A stretch of 64,000 nt of DNA from contig NZ_CP110389.1 in NCBI RefSeq assembly GCF_026015985.1, positions 5,550,001 to 5,614,000 on the forward strand. The letters are read 5' to 3'. Of the stretch, positions 7,517 to 16,302 are shown piece after piece; positions within the stretch are counted from its first letter, which is position 1, and every line of letters starts with the position of its first letter. Made by a program: the position numbers and the translations under genes. Source of the DNA: Rhodopseudomonas sp. P2A-2r (GTDB lineage Bacteria; Pseudomonadota; Alphaproteobacteria; Rhizobiales; Xanthobacteraceae). The notes beneath the pieces are model-generated. The model ran no database searches and was not told the DNA's origin. It saw only the letters and a list, made by a program, of their open reading frames with translations.

Positions 7517-9271
7517 ATGGTCTTCGGAATGTTTCGGAAGCGGCAGGCGCCGGCGCCTGTTCCTGTTGCGCAGCCCGCGGTGGTGGTGGTGGCGGCGGCC
7601 GCCGTGCCCGAGCCGGAGCGCGATTCGGCGCGCGAGATCCTGGAACTGCTGGAGCTGGAACTGGGGGCGCTAATCCGCCAGCTCGAGCGCGCCGCGCAGT
7701 CGGTGGCCGGCGGCGCCGAATCCACCGCCTCCACCCTCTCCACCATCCGCCAGCGCACCGACGCCCTCACCGGCCAGACCAGCGCGGCGCAGACCACCGC
7801 CACCACCTTTGCGCAGGCCGCCGACAAGTTCACCCATTCCGCCGAAGGCATCGGCGCCCAGGTGCGCAACGCCAGCAAACTGGCCGACGACGCCGGCGCC
7901 GCCGCGGACGAGGCCAGCCGCAACGTCGACCGCCTCAGGGAATCCTCCGCCGCAATCGGCAACGTGGTCAACCTGATCGCCCAGATCGCCAAGCAGACCA
8001 CGCTGCTGGCGCTCAACTCGACGATCGAGGCCGCACGCGCCGGCGCCGCCGGCCGCGGCTTCGCGGTGGTCGCCACCGAGGTCAAGGCGCTGGCGGTGCA
8101 GACCGCAGAGGCCACCGAAGAGATCAAGAAGAAGATCGACGCGCTGCAGAAGGATGCCGCGAGTTCAGTGGATGCGGTGCACCGCATCTCCAACGCGATC
8201 CAGGCGATCCGCCCGGTGTTCGACAGCGTCAACGGCGCAGTGGCCGAACAGAACGCCACGACCTCCGACATGTCCGACAATGCCGCCTCGGCGTCGCAAT
8301 TCATCGTCGCCGTCGGCGACAGCGCTGCCGAGATCGACAGCGCCACCCAGGCCGCTGAGGTGCATGGCCAGAGCGTCGCCGAGGCCGGCCGCGCCGTGAC
8401 CATGTTCGCACAGAAGCTGAAGTCGCGCTGCGCCACGCTGCTGCGCCAGGACGAACGCGAGGACGAGCGCAAGCGCGAGCGGCTGCCGTGCCACCTGCAG
8501 ATCGAGATCAAGACCCGCAACACGACGCTGCGTGCGCCGGTCTACGAGATTTCCCTGGAAGGCATTCTGATCGGCGGCCCGGACGCGGCCTCGCTGCAAC
8601 CGCACGAGATGCTGACGGCCGATCTTGTCGAGGTCGGCACCTGCCGGCTGCGTGTCACCGAACAGTCCAAGGCCGGTGCCCGCGCCCTGTTCGTGGCGCC
8701 GGACGCCGCCCTGACCAGCCGGATCGAGGACCGGCTATGGGCGATCCACGACGAGAACACCGAATTCGTCACCCGCGCCATCGATGCCGGCGTCACGCTC
8801 AACAAGATCTTCGCCGACGGTATCGCCTCCGGCGCCATCGGCATCGACGACATGTTCGACGAAAGTTATGTGGAGATCGCCGGCTCCAATCCGGTGCAGG
8901 TGCGCACGCGGATTCTCGACTGGGCCGACCGCGCGCTGCCGGATTTCCAGGACAAATTGCTGGCGACCGACCCGCGCATGGCGTTCTGCGCCGCGATCGA
9001 CCGCAACGGCTACCTGCCGGTGCACAACAGCATCTATTCCAAGCCGCAACGGCCCGGCGACGTCGCCTTCAACACCGCCAATTCGCGCAACCGTCGCATC
9101 TTCAACGATCCCGCCGGCCTCGCCGCCGGCCGCAACACCCGCGCCTACCTGATCCAGAGCTATGCCCGCGACATGGGCAACGGCACCACGGTGATGATGC
9201 GCGAGATCGACGTACCGATCCGCGTGCACGGCCGGCATTGGGGCGGATTCCGCACGGCGTACAAATTGTAG
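7517..9271 (+). CDS. Soluble chemoreceptor with PilZ and Cache-like C-terminal domains
   Basis: 584 residues with no membrane span. Residues about 45-310 form a methyl-accepting signalling coiled coil whose tip reads [20 protein letters not shown] then [17 protein letters not shown], the CheA/CheW contact region. Next comes a PilZ-like domain starting ERKRERLPC (RxxxR) with YEISLEGI (xxSxxG), both c-di-GMP-binding signatures. The last roughly 180 residues ([64 protein letters not shown]) resemble Cache-type sensor modules. It probably links c-di-GMP and a cytoplasmic ligand to taxis. The start at 7517 has AGAGAG upstream; extension to 7106 would overlap yebC. Confidence 0.88.
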   Translation: MVFGMFRKRQAPAPVPVAQPAVVVVAAAAVPEPERDSAREILELLELELGALIRQLERAAQSVAGGAESTASTLSTIRQRTDALTGQTSAAQTTATTFAQAADKFTHSAEGIGAQVRNASKLADDAGAAADEASRNVDRLRESSAAIGNVVNLIAQIAKQTTLLALNSTIEAARAGAAGRGFAVVATEVKALAVQTAEATEEIKKKIDALQKDAASSVDAVHRISNAIQAIRPVFDSVNGAVAEQNATTSDMSDNAASASQFIVAVGDSAAEIDSATQAAEVHGQSVAEAGRAVTMFAQKLKSRCATLLRQDEREDERKRERLPCHLQIEIKTRNTTLRAPVYEISLEGILIGGPDAASLQPHEMLTADLVEVGTCRLRVTEQSKAGARALFVAPDAALTSRIEDRLWAIHDENTEFVTRAIDAGVTLNKIFADGIASGAIGIDDMFDESYVEIAGSNPVQVRTRILDWADRALPDFQDKLLATDPRMAFCAAIDRNGYLPVHNSIYSKPQRPGDVAFNTANSRNRRIFNDPAGLAAGRNTRAYLIQSYARDMGNGTTVMMREIDVPIRVHGRHWGGFRTAYKL

Positions 9272-9381
9272 TAGCTCCGGAACTGTCGCTTTTCGTGTTG
9301 CCGTTACGCTCCGCTCCCCTTGCAGCCCTCACTCCGGCCATCTCCCGCCGGCGAGCGAGGAAGCTACGGTGGCCTCGCCGG

Positions 9382-10815
9382 CTATTTTCCCTGGGCCGGG
9401 GGCGCCCGCGCCACCACCGCATCGGCGCGCGCCCTGAGATTGGGCGGCACCTTTTCGCCGGTGGCGATGCGGTTCTTCACGATGCTGGCGAGCTTGTCGC
9501 CCTCGGCGCCGTGCCCCAGGGCGTATTCGGTCTCGGCCAGCGCCACCTGGAACCGGAGGTTGTCGGGCTGCGCCTCGATCGCCCGGCGCAACGGCGCAAT
9601 CGCCTCGAAGCTGCGGCCCTGGCGCTGCAGGTCCTCACCGTAGTCGAACTGCAGCAGCGAACTGTTCGGCGCCACCGCCACGCCGGTGAGCAGCGCGTCG
9701 CTGGCCTCGCGGGTTCGGCCGGCCTCGCGCAGCACGATGCCGAGCCGGCGGTAGGCGACGATGCTGCGCACGTTCTTCTTCAGCGCGGTGCGGTGCGCCT
9801 CGATGGCCTCGTCCTTGCGGCCGATGGAATTGAGCACGATGCCCAGCGAATTGTAGCTGTTGTCGGCATCCGGCGCGCGCGCGACCCCGAGCTTCGCCGC
9901 CTGCAGCGCCTCCTCCGGCTTCTTCTGCGCCATCAGCACGAAGGCGCGGGTGTATTCCGCCGCGGCGAACTCCGGATCCATGGCGCGCGCGCCGTCGGTG
10001 GCCGAGGCGGCCTCGCCAATCTGGCCGCGGCTGAGATAGATGTAGGTGCGCAGGTTCATGGCATACTTCTCGGCGCCAGGATGACTGCCCGATAGCGCCA
10101 CGGCCGTCAGCCGCATGGCGGCTTCCTCGTCGCCGTACTCGCGAAAATAGATGCCGGCCGCGATCTCCGGATCGATGTGCTCCAGCAGGTTCAGCGCGGC
10201 CTTCCTGAACAGGGTCTCGGCGCCCTGCGCCGTCTCGACGTCAATCAACCCCTCCCGGCCAGGATTTTGACGCAGGCGAAGCCGCAGCAGCTCCTTGCCG
10301 TCCTCGGTGCGGGTGGTGATCTCGCCGGAGATCTGCACGATCTGCTTGCCGAGCACCTTCTGGATCAGCGACTGGAACGACTTGAGGTCGATGTTTCCGG
10401 CCGGCGTTTCGATCGACGACAGCGCGTCGATCAACTGGGTATCGCCAAGTGCGGTCTTTGGCTTCGCCGCGTTGGAATTGCGGTTGAGCGCGGAGATCTC
10501 GTCCAGCAGCCGCTGGGTGGCCGTCTCCGCGGTATAGCCTGCATTTTCCAGCGATTGCGGCACGCGCAGCGCGGTCATAACGATGCCGTTCTCGATCATC
10601 GCCTTGGCGACCACGATCACCGTCAGAACAATCGGCACCACGGTCACGACCACCACCGCGAGCCCCTTGGCAAACATCACAAGTTCGGCCGCCGACCTTT
10701 CGCGGACCTGCGACGCCAGATATTGCCCGGCGCGGACGTGCAACTTCCGCTTCCTCGGCGCAGCCGAAGCGATGGTCGGCTGCAATCGTTCTTGCGGAAC
10801 GCTCTCAGTGGACAT
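9382..10815 (-). CDS. TPR-repeat protein with one membrane anchor
   Basis: 477 residues. A basic cytoplasmic N-terminus (PRKRKLHVRAGQYLASQV) precedes one membrane span (VVVVTVVPIVLTVIVVAKAM, about residues 50-75). A linker with an amphipathic region follows (SLENAGYTAETATQRLLDEI), then six or more tetratricopeptide repeats from about residue 170 (AAEYTRAFVLMAQKKPEEAL, NSLGIVLNSIGRKDEAIEAH, AYRRLGIVLREAGRTREAS). The TPR part would face the periplasm and act as a protein-binding scaffold; no enzyme motif is present. The start at 10815 has GGGAAG upstream and gives MSTESVPQERLQ. It converges with the chemoreceptor gene. The partner is unknown. Confidence 0.8.
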   Translation of the reverse strand: MSTESVPQERLQPTIASAAPRKRKLHVRAGQYLASQVRERSAAELVMFAKGLAVVVVTVVPIVLTVIVVAKAMIENGIVMTALRVPQSLENAGYTAETATQRLLDEISALNRNSNAAKPKTALGDTQLIDALSSIETPAGNIDLKSFQSLIQKVLGKQIVQISGEITTRTEDGKELLRLRLRQNPGREGLIDVETAQGAETLFRKAALNLLEHIDPEIAAGIYFREYGDEEAAMRLTAVALSGSHPGAEKYAMNLRTYIYLSRGQIGEAASATDGARAMDPEFAAAEYTRAFVLMAQKKPEEALQAAKLGVARAPDADNSYNSLGIVLNSIGRKDEAIEAHRTALKKNVRSIVAYRRLGIVLREAGRTREASDALLTGVAVAPNSSLLQFDYGEDLQRQGRSFEAIAPLRRAIEAQPDNLRFQVALAETEYALGHGAEGDKLASIVKNRIATGEKVPPNLRARADAVVARAPPAQGK

Positions 10816-10852
10816 GGCGGGCTTCCCGAAATGAGATGATTGCGACGAACGC

Positions 10853-10886
10853 AAGGCCCGCCGCAGCATCAGCCGCGGCGGGCCTT
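10853..10886 (-). terminator. Strong intergenic hairpin, possible terminator
   Basis: A perfect 12-base inverted repeat (AAGGCCCGCCGC / GCGGCGGGCCTT) with a 10-base loop lies between the SGNH hydrolase stop and the TPR gene start, both on the minus strand. There is no U-tract on the minus strand after the stem, so it may be a Rho-assisted terminator or an mRNA-stabilising hairpin instead of an intrinsic terminator. Confidence 0.5.
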
Positions 10887-10974
10887 GTCGAAAGAACTGC
10901 ATTGAGAAGTGCGTCACGGAATACGCTCGACTGGTTCCTGATGACCTCCTGCTCCGCCTGCGGGAGAGGTGAAG

Positions 10975-11478
10975 TTACCTGATCGACCCAACGAGCTGGG
11001 CGGCCACCTTCTGATGGCCGGCGGCGGTCAAATGGATGCGGTCGTTCTGCGCCATGCCCGACTGCAGCGCAGACTTGACGTAGCCGTCGGCCTGCACGGT
11101 CTTGATGCCGCGCGCCCTGAGCTGCTGCTGGATGCTGGCGATGTTGGCGGCCCGTTGCGGCGGCGTGATCCCCTGGCGCATGTCGTTGCCGCCAAACTGC
11201 AGGATAACGATTTTCGTGCCCTCCGGCACGCTGCTGGACAGCCGCGACAGCATGCCCGCGGAGGTGTCGCCGAACACGCCGGCGTTGCGCACCGACATCC
11301 CCTTGCCCTTTGCCTGCAGCATCCGCTCCAGCTGGGCGGGATAGGCCTCCGACGCGCCGACGCCGTGACCTTCGGTGTTGCTGGCGCCGAGCGCGACGAC
11401 CTGCGCGGATGCGGTGTGCGTGACGGCCATAGCGCCGAGCAAAGCCGCAGCAAGCAGCGCCGTTTTCATCGAGATCAT
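10975..11478 (-). CDS. Secreted SGNH/GDSL-type esterase (arylesterase-like)
   Basis: 167 residues. A signal peptide runs MISMKTALLAAALLGAMAVT to about HTASA, then the mature SGNH hydrolase: block I ALGASNTEGHG (nucleophile Ser in G-x-S), block III FGGNDMR and block V NDRIHLTAAGH with the catalytic Asp/His. The family hydrolyses ester bonds of lipids, acetylated sugars or thioesters (TAP/TesA type). The Asp of the usual GDS is Ala here. The start at 11478 has AAGGGA six bases upstream; the ATG at 11493 overlaps that site. It lies beside a second, autotransporter-type esterase and a LuxR-type regulator, which suggests a shared esterase locus. Confidence 0.88.
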   Translation of the reverse strand: MISMKTALLAAALLGAMAVTHTASAQVVALGASNTEGHGVGASEAYPAQLERMLQAKGKGMSVRNAGVFGDTSAGMLSRLSSSVPEGTKIVILQFGGNDMRQGITPPQRAANIASIQQQLRARGIKTVQADGYVKSALQSGMAQNDRIHLTAAGHQKVAAQLVGSIR

Positions 11479-11573
11479 CGGTGTTCCCTTCATGTGATCG
11501 TTTTGGATTAGCGTCGCCGCCAGCCGATGCGAGTTTTCGCTGCGGCCCGACGAATCCAGCAGGCCACGGCGCC

Positions 11574-11613
11574 GCGCAGCCTCAGTCACCCAATTGGGTG
11601 ACTGAGGCTGCGC
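11574..11613. promoter_or_regulatory. Perfect 40-base palindrome upstream of the SGNH esterase
   Basis: Bases 11574-11593 are the exact reverse complement of 11594-11613, with no loop; the core is CAGTCACCCAATTGGGTGAC. It sits between the end of the LuxR-type gene and the start of the esterase (both minus strand), about 100 bases upstream of the esterase ATG. The 13-base core TCACCCAATTGGG (11586-11598) recurs at 12865-12877 in front of the GDSL autotransporter. It could be an operator, a terminator for the regulator gene, or both. No U-tract follows on either strand. Confidence 0.65.
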
Positions 11614-11671
11614 CAAAGGAGGGCTTCCGTTAGGCTCTGTCGCTCGCGGAGAGGCGTGGAAACGCAGCCGC

Positions 11672-12756
11672 CTAGGTTGGCGCGCGCTGGATGCGGGCGA
11701 GCAGCGACAGCAACTCGGCCTGGCGGGTGGTGCGGGTCTTGGACAGGATGCGCTTCAGGTGCGAGCGCGCCGTCTCGTAGGACATGCCAATCACCTCGGC
11801 GACGGCCGGAAGCGGCACTTCCTGCTCGAGCAGCGACAGCACCGTCGATTCCATCACCGTCAAACCGAACATCTGCTGCGTGGTCTCCATGGCCGTCGGC
11901 GGTGGCCGGAGGTCGGTGTCGGAGATCAGAAGGATGGCCGTCGCCGGCGAGAAGATTGCGCTGGCGAGACCGGCCAGCGGGATGCCCTGGATCACCAGCG
12001 GCCGCTTCGACAGCCGGTGCACCACCACCGGCGGTGCGGCTGCGCTGCGGCCGAGGGCGGCGGTGAGCTGGCCGAGGGCAAGGCTGTCAGGGGCGCGGTC
12101 ACAGCGCAGCCGGCCGCGCGCCAGCATCAACCCGTTGCCGAGCAGTCGCTCCGCCTGTGCGTTGTGGCGGATCACGCAACCGGCGTGATCGAGCAGGAAA
12201 CTGGCGCAGCCCAGTGCCGCGAAGGCGTCAAGCATACCGGTGGCGTTGGCGTAGGCCAGCTGGCGCGCCAGCTGCGCGGCGCGGTCGAGATAGGCGCCGA
12301 ACCGCACCAGATCGGCCTGCTCGCGGTCGGTATAAAAACCTCCGGCGTCCCCGCGCTCCATGACCAGACACCATTCGTCGTCGTCATTGGAGAAGCCGAT
12401 GCAGGCCGACCAGATCGCATCGTACTTGCGCAGAAAACCGTTGTAGTAGTCGGAGGTCTTCAGCTCCTCCGAGGTCACGAAATCCTGGTCGACGGAGATG
12501 CCCTTGGCCCGCAGGTGCGGAATCCCCGCTCGCGCTGATCGCGCAGATGCCATTCGTCCCTGAAGTATTCCTCGAAGCCTTCGCCGAGCGACGAGGAGTG
12601 CGGTGTACCGGGACCGCGGCCCCTGAGTGGCAGCAACACCGCGCCGGTGGCATTGGCGTACTGGGCTACCGTATCCATCGCCGCGGTCCATAACGCCGGA
12701 TCGACGGCGGCGTCGAGCAGCGACAGCGCAGCCCGGTCGAATGAAATAGACCGCAT
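11672..12756 (-). pseudogene. LuxR-type transcriptional regulator, disrupted by one frameshift
   Basis: Reading from ATG 12756 gives MRSISFDRAALSLLDAAVDP to EWHLRDQRERG. The frame then fails and the continuation IPHLRAKGISVDQDFVTSEE is in another frame. Adding one base to the C4 run at 12524-12527 restores a single protein of about 361 residues. The C-terminus holds a LuxR/FixJ helix-turn-helix (FGLTVMESTVLSLLEQ, EVIGMSYETARSHLKRIL). The N-terminal part (Cys/Trp-rich, LVMERGDAGGFYTDREQA) resembles the sensor half of alphaproteobacterial LuxR solos and has no clear autoinducer-binding motif. It is divergent from the autotransporter. The single homopolymer indel makes sequence error as likely as real loss. 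Confidence 0.75.
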
Positions 12757-12864
12757 GATTGCTCGATCAATAAGTGATGCCACCGAAAGGCGCAGTGTCG
12801 CGCAGTTTCCCGTTTGATTGCAAGTGGTCGCAAAGCCCTGACCGGGCACCCCCGGCACCGCGTC

Positions 12865-12880
12865 TCACCCAATTGGGGGT
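12865..12880. promoter_or_regulatory. Operator-like site shared with 11574-11613
   Basis: TCACCCAATTGGGGGT lies in the 245-base divergent gap between the LuxR-type regulator and the autotransporter. Thirteen bases are identical to the centre of the perfect palindrome at 11574-11613. The right arm is imperfect because of an extra G. Its position suits a site from which the regulator controls itself and the autotransporter. Confidence 0.5.
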
Positions 12881-13001
12881 AGGATGTGTTGCGGGAATTC
12901 GAGAACCTCTCAGAATCGCCCGCAAGCCATCGACGCCGTGCGTTACACGCGGTAAGCGGGATGTATTGCACGATCTCCGCGTTTATTTTGTAAGGCATTT
13001 C

Positions 13002-14882
13002 ATGTTTCTCAGGGCCTCAGCCGCAGCATTGCTCCTGGTTTCCACGTCACTTTCCGCCTCCGCGCAGAGCTTCGATCAGTTCCTGGTGTTCGGCCCAAGC
13101 AATCTCGACAGCGGCTCCTTCAAGACATCCGGCGGCGACAATCATTTCACAGTCGCGCGCACCAATGGTGCCGCCATGACCCCGTCGGCCGGCCTCATGG
13201 TCACCGACTTACTGTCCGCCCGGTTCGGGCTGACCGATGTGTCGCAAGGCGTATCGCCGAACGGCACCAACTACGCGGTGTCCGGCGCGCGCATCACTGC
13301 AGCCAACTCCTTCACGCCCGCGTTTGCATCGGCCGCTCTCACGCCAAGCATCACCCAACAGATGACCAACTACCTCGCCTCGACCGGTGGCGTAGCCAAT
13401 GCGAATGCGCTCTATGTGATCAGCGCAGGCAGCAACGACGTCACCGCTCCCGGCGCCACGCAGGCCGTTCTCGCCACCCAGGCCGGCCTGTTCACGGACT
13501 CGGTCGCGCGACTTCAGGCGGCCGGCGCGCGCTACATTCTGATCCCCAACACCAGCAGGGATTTCCTCAATACCCAGATCTACAGCAATCTCACCGCTGC
13601 CGGCGTCAACTTCATTCCTGCGGATCTCGCGGCCATGGTCGGCGCAATCCGCGCGACGCCGGAGCGGTTCGGGCTGACGTCGACCGCGGTAGGCACCGTG
13701 CCACCGGTACTGACGTCGCCATCCGCCTGTCAGCCGCCCAGCAACGGCTATTCCGGTTACGGACTGTATTGCGTGGCCTCGACGACGCGGCCGGCCCCGA
13801 ACGTCGCATCTCTCGGTTCGGCCACCGCGCTGCAGACCAGCCTGTTTTCCGACAATATCCATTTTTCGCCGGCCGGCCAGCAGATCGAGTCCGATTACTT
13901 CTACAGCCTGATCGTCGCGCCCAGTCAGATCTCGTTCCTGACCGAAAGCGCGATCCAGTTCCGCCGCGGCGTGACGCTGGGCATCCAGGAGCAGATCGAC
14001 GTCGCACAACGCCGCGGCGGCCCCGGCTTCAATGTCTGGTTCAATGGCGACGTGTCCTCGCTGAAGCTGAACAACAGTTCGGCGGGCTTCCCCAATGACC
14101 CGAGCACGCCCATTTCCGGCACGTTGGGCGCCAGCTACAGTTTCGGCGCCCATGCGCTGGTCGGCGCCGCCGTCACGCTGGGATCGCAGGATCCGAGTTT
14201 TTCATCGGGCGGCGGCTTCAGGGAGCGAGAGGTCGCCGCGACGATCTTCGGCGCCGCGCGCAGCGGCGCCTTGTGGGCCAATGCGATCATGAGCTTCGGC
14301 TGGCTGAAGTACGACGTCAACCGCGTGGTGCCGCTGGGCATTACCTTCGACAGCAATTCCGCCTCCACCCACGGCCGCAATTTCTCGTTCGCAGCGCTGA
14401 CCGGCTACGATTTCCGCCACGGCGCTGTGACCCATGGCCCGGTGGTCGGCGTGGAAGTGCAGTCGGTAGGCATCGACAACTTCACGGAGACCGGCAGCTT
14501 CACCAGCCTGGCCTTTTCCGGCATCGGCCGGACCTCGACGGTCAGCGCGCTGGGCTATCGCGCAGCCGTTGACCTCGGCATTTGGCGACCGTTCGCGCAG
14601 GTGACTTGGAATCACGAGTTTGACGACACTGCAGGCCGCACGGTCACGGCCAGCCTGACGACGCTGGCGACGGCGCCGAGCTACTCACTGCCCGTCGTTC
14701 AGCTCGGCCGCGACTGGGCCAGCGCCAGCATCGGCACCACCATTGCATTTGCGCAGGACTGGACTGCGCTCGCCGCCGTCAACGCCCAGCTCGGACTATC
14801 CGGCGCGATGAATTATGGCGGCCGCTTCGGCATGAACTACGCGTTCGGCGCGCAGCAGGCGGCGAAGTTGATCACCAAATAG
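13002..14882 (+). CDS. GDSL-esterase autotransporter (type Va secretion)
   Basis: 626 residues. A signal peptide (MFLRASAAALLLVSTSLSAS-AQ) is followed by a GDSL/SGNH passenger to about residue 320: block I VFGPSNLDSG (Ser33), block III VISAGSNDV and block V DNIHFSPAGQ with Asp and His. The last roughly 270 residues are a beta-rich autotransporter barrel (SGTLGASYSFGAHALVGAAV, FAALTGYDFRHGAVTHGPVV, ending MNYAFGAQQAAKLITK). Relatives such as EstA/ApeE are anchored in the outer membrane and hydrolyse esters at the surface. The usual GDSL reads GPSN here. The start has AAGG eight bases upstream. It is divergent from the LuxR-type regulator. Confidence 0.88.
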   Translation: MFLRASAAALLLVSTSLSASAQSFDQFLVFGPSNLDSGSFKTSGGDNHFTVARTNGAAMTPSAGLMVTDLLSARFGLTDVSQGVSPNGTNYAVSGARITAANSFTPAFASAALTPSITQQMTNYLASTGGVANANALYVISAGSNDVTAPGATQAVLATQAGLFTDSVARLQAAGARYILIPNTSRDFLNTQIYSNLTAAGVNFIPADLAAMVGAIRATPERFGLTSTAVGTVPPVLTSPSACQPPSNGYSGYGLYCVASTTRPAPNVASLGSATALQTSLFSDNIHFSPAGQQIESDYFYSLIVAPSQISFLTESAIQFRRGVTLGIQEQIDVAQRRGGPGFNVWFNGDVSSLKLNNSSAGFPNDPSTPISGTLGASYSFGAHALVGAAVTLGSQDPSFSSGGGFREREVAATIFGAARSGALWANAIMSFGWLKYDVNRVVPLGITFDSNSASTHGRNFSFAALTGYDFRHGAVTHGPVVGVEVQSVGIDNFTETGSFTSLAFSGIGRTSTVSALGYRAAVDLGIWRPFAQVTWNHEFDDTAGRTVTASLTTLATAPSYSLPVVQLGRDWASASIGTTIAFAQDWTALAAVNAQLGLSGAMNYGGRFGMNYAFGAQQAAKLITK

Positions 14883-15215
14883 CATTTCCGGCCTATAGAT
14901 TGTAGATCGGCTTTCTTTATCTCTTCCACCTGCGGTCGGGTGAGGTCAGCCACGTCCTGGTGCTGCCTCACCACGATAGAATAAGCATCCGCGACGCATT
15001 CGCACCGGACCGTGTCCAAACCAGTGATGCGATGCGCGCCGCGGCCGCGCTGCCCCAAAGTGATCAAGTTTGTGCGGCCGTGCGCTGGCCGCGAAATGCC
15101 AGCAGCGACGGCAAGCCGTGGACGATCCGCTGTCTCACAGCCCGAATTGAACCTGTGCGGCCTCTGACAACACAAAATCGCAGACATCCCGAGAATGACG
15201 AGCAAGGAATGCGCG
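14883..15215. other. Intergenic stretch without a supported gene
   Basis: About 330 bases between the autotransporter and the TPR gene. A minus-strand frame (14837-15205) is open but has no ribosome site, runs into the autotransporter 3' end and has no recognisable family. AAGGA at 15203-15208 serves the next gene. I see no terminator with a U-tract and no repeat. Confidence 0.5.
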
Positions 15216-16183
15216 ATGAGGGCCCTGAAAGCATCGATCTGTGTCGTGGTCGCCGCGCTCGCCCTGAGCCTGTCGCCCAGCGCAACGTCCTACGCGGCAG
15301 AGGATGAGGCGACCACCCTCATTCTGCAGATGAAAGAATTTTATCAGGCCGGGAAATACGTGGAGGCGCTGCCATTGGCGCAGAAGTCCCTTGCGCTTCG
15401 CGAGAAGGAGTTTGGGTCAGACGATGTGCACGTCGCAATGCCGCTGAATGACCTCGGCACAATCCACTACCAGCTGGGTCAATACGCCGTTGCCGAGCAA
15501 TTTTACAAGCGCTCACTGGCCGTCAGGAGAAGACGCTCGGTCCGGATGATGCGGACCTCGCAATGGTGCTGAATAATCTGGGCGACGTCTATCGTGCGGA
15601 AAAGCGTTACGCGGAAGCTGAGTCGTTTCTCAAGCGGTCCATCGCCATCGGCACAAAAAAGCGCGGCCCTGACGATACGTCGATCGTGCTGCCGTTGAAC
15701 AACCTCGCCGCTGTCCACAGTCTTCAAGGCCGTAACGACAAGGCCATTCCGATGTTCGAAAGGGCACTGGCCATCCTCGAGAAGGCGAACGGTCCCGACG
15801 ATCCCGAAGCTGCGGTATCGATGAGCAACCTGGCCAATAGCTACATCCAGCGGCATCGTTATGCGGATGCAGAGCGCCTGCTCAAGAGAGCGATCGTGGT
15901 GACGTCGAAAGCGTTCGGCCCCAACCATCCCGACATCGCGCAGGCGCAGAACAATCTGGCAGAACTCTACTCCCGTCAGGGACGTAAGGCGGATGCCGAG
16001 TATCTGTTCAAGCAGTCGGCGGCCATGTTTGAAAGGACGCTCGGCCCGAACCATCCGGATCTCGCTGGTGTCCTGGAGAACCTGGCCGGCTTCTACAAGG
16101 ATCAGGGGCGCTATGCCGACGCCGCACAAGCCCATAAGCGCTCGATGGTCATTCGAGGGAAAACAGAGTCAGGACCGATCTGA
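15216..16183 (+). pseudogene. Secreted TPR (kinesin light chain-like) protein, one frameshift
   Basis: From ATG 15216 (AAGGA seven bases upstream) a signal peptide (MRALKASICVVVAALALSLS...YAA) leads into Tpr_12-type repeats of about 42 residues (YVEALPLAQKSLALREKEFG, DVHVAMPLNDLGTIHYQLGQ). At 15526-15527 the frame breaks within YKRSLAVR. The remainder (EKTLGPDDADLAMVLNNLGD onward) continues in the other frame to 16183. Restoring one G gives a protein of about 322 residues with six to seven repeats. Such repeats bind peptides; the partner is unknown. Repeat register is perfect across the break, so sequence error or very recent loss is likely. Confidence 0.75.
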
Positions 16184-16302
16184 GTCCGGACGTAGCGACG
16201 CGAGGCGCCCCGACAGACTCGCCGCCAAGAGTGCCTCGCCTTCGTTCGTCTCGCTTGAAACAGGTGATGGCCGCGGCTTGATGAATCTGCCTGCTAAACG
16301 AC

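Noticed and set aside
7318..8523. N-terminal extension of YebC to about 650 residues
   Set aside because: The extension runs antisense through the chemoreceptor gene; the conserved YebC start MAGHSQF at 7317 has its own upstream site.
12774..13001. Longer start for the GDSL autotransporter
   Set aside because: The 76 extra residues would hide the signal peptide and cover the divergent control region; AAGG precedes the ATG at 13002.
14837..15205. Minus-strand frame of 122 codons after the autotransporter
   Set aside because: It overlaps the autotransporter 3' end, lacks a ribosome site and shows no family resemblance.
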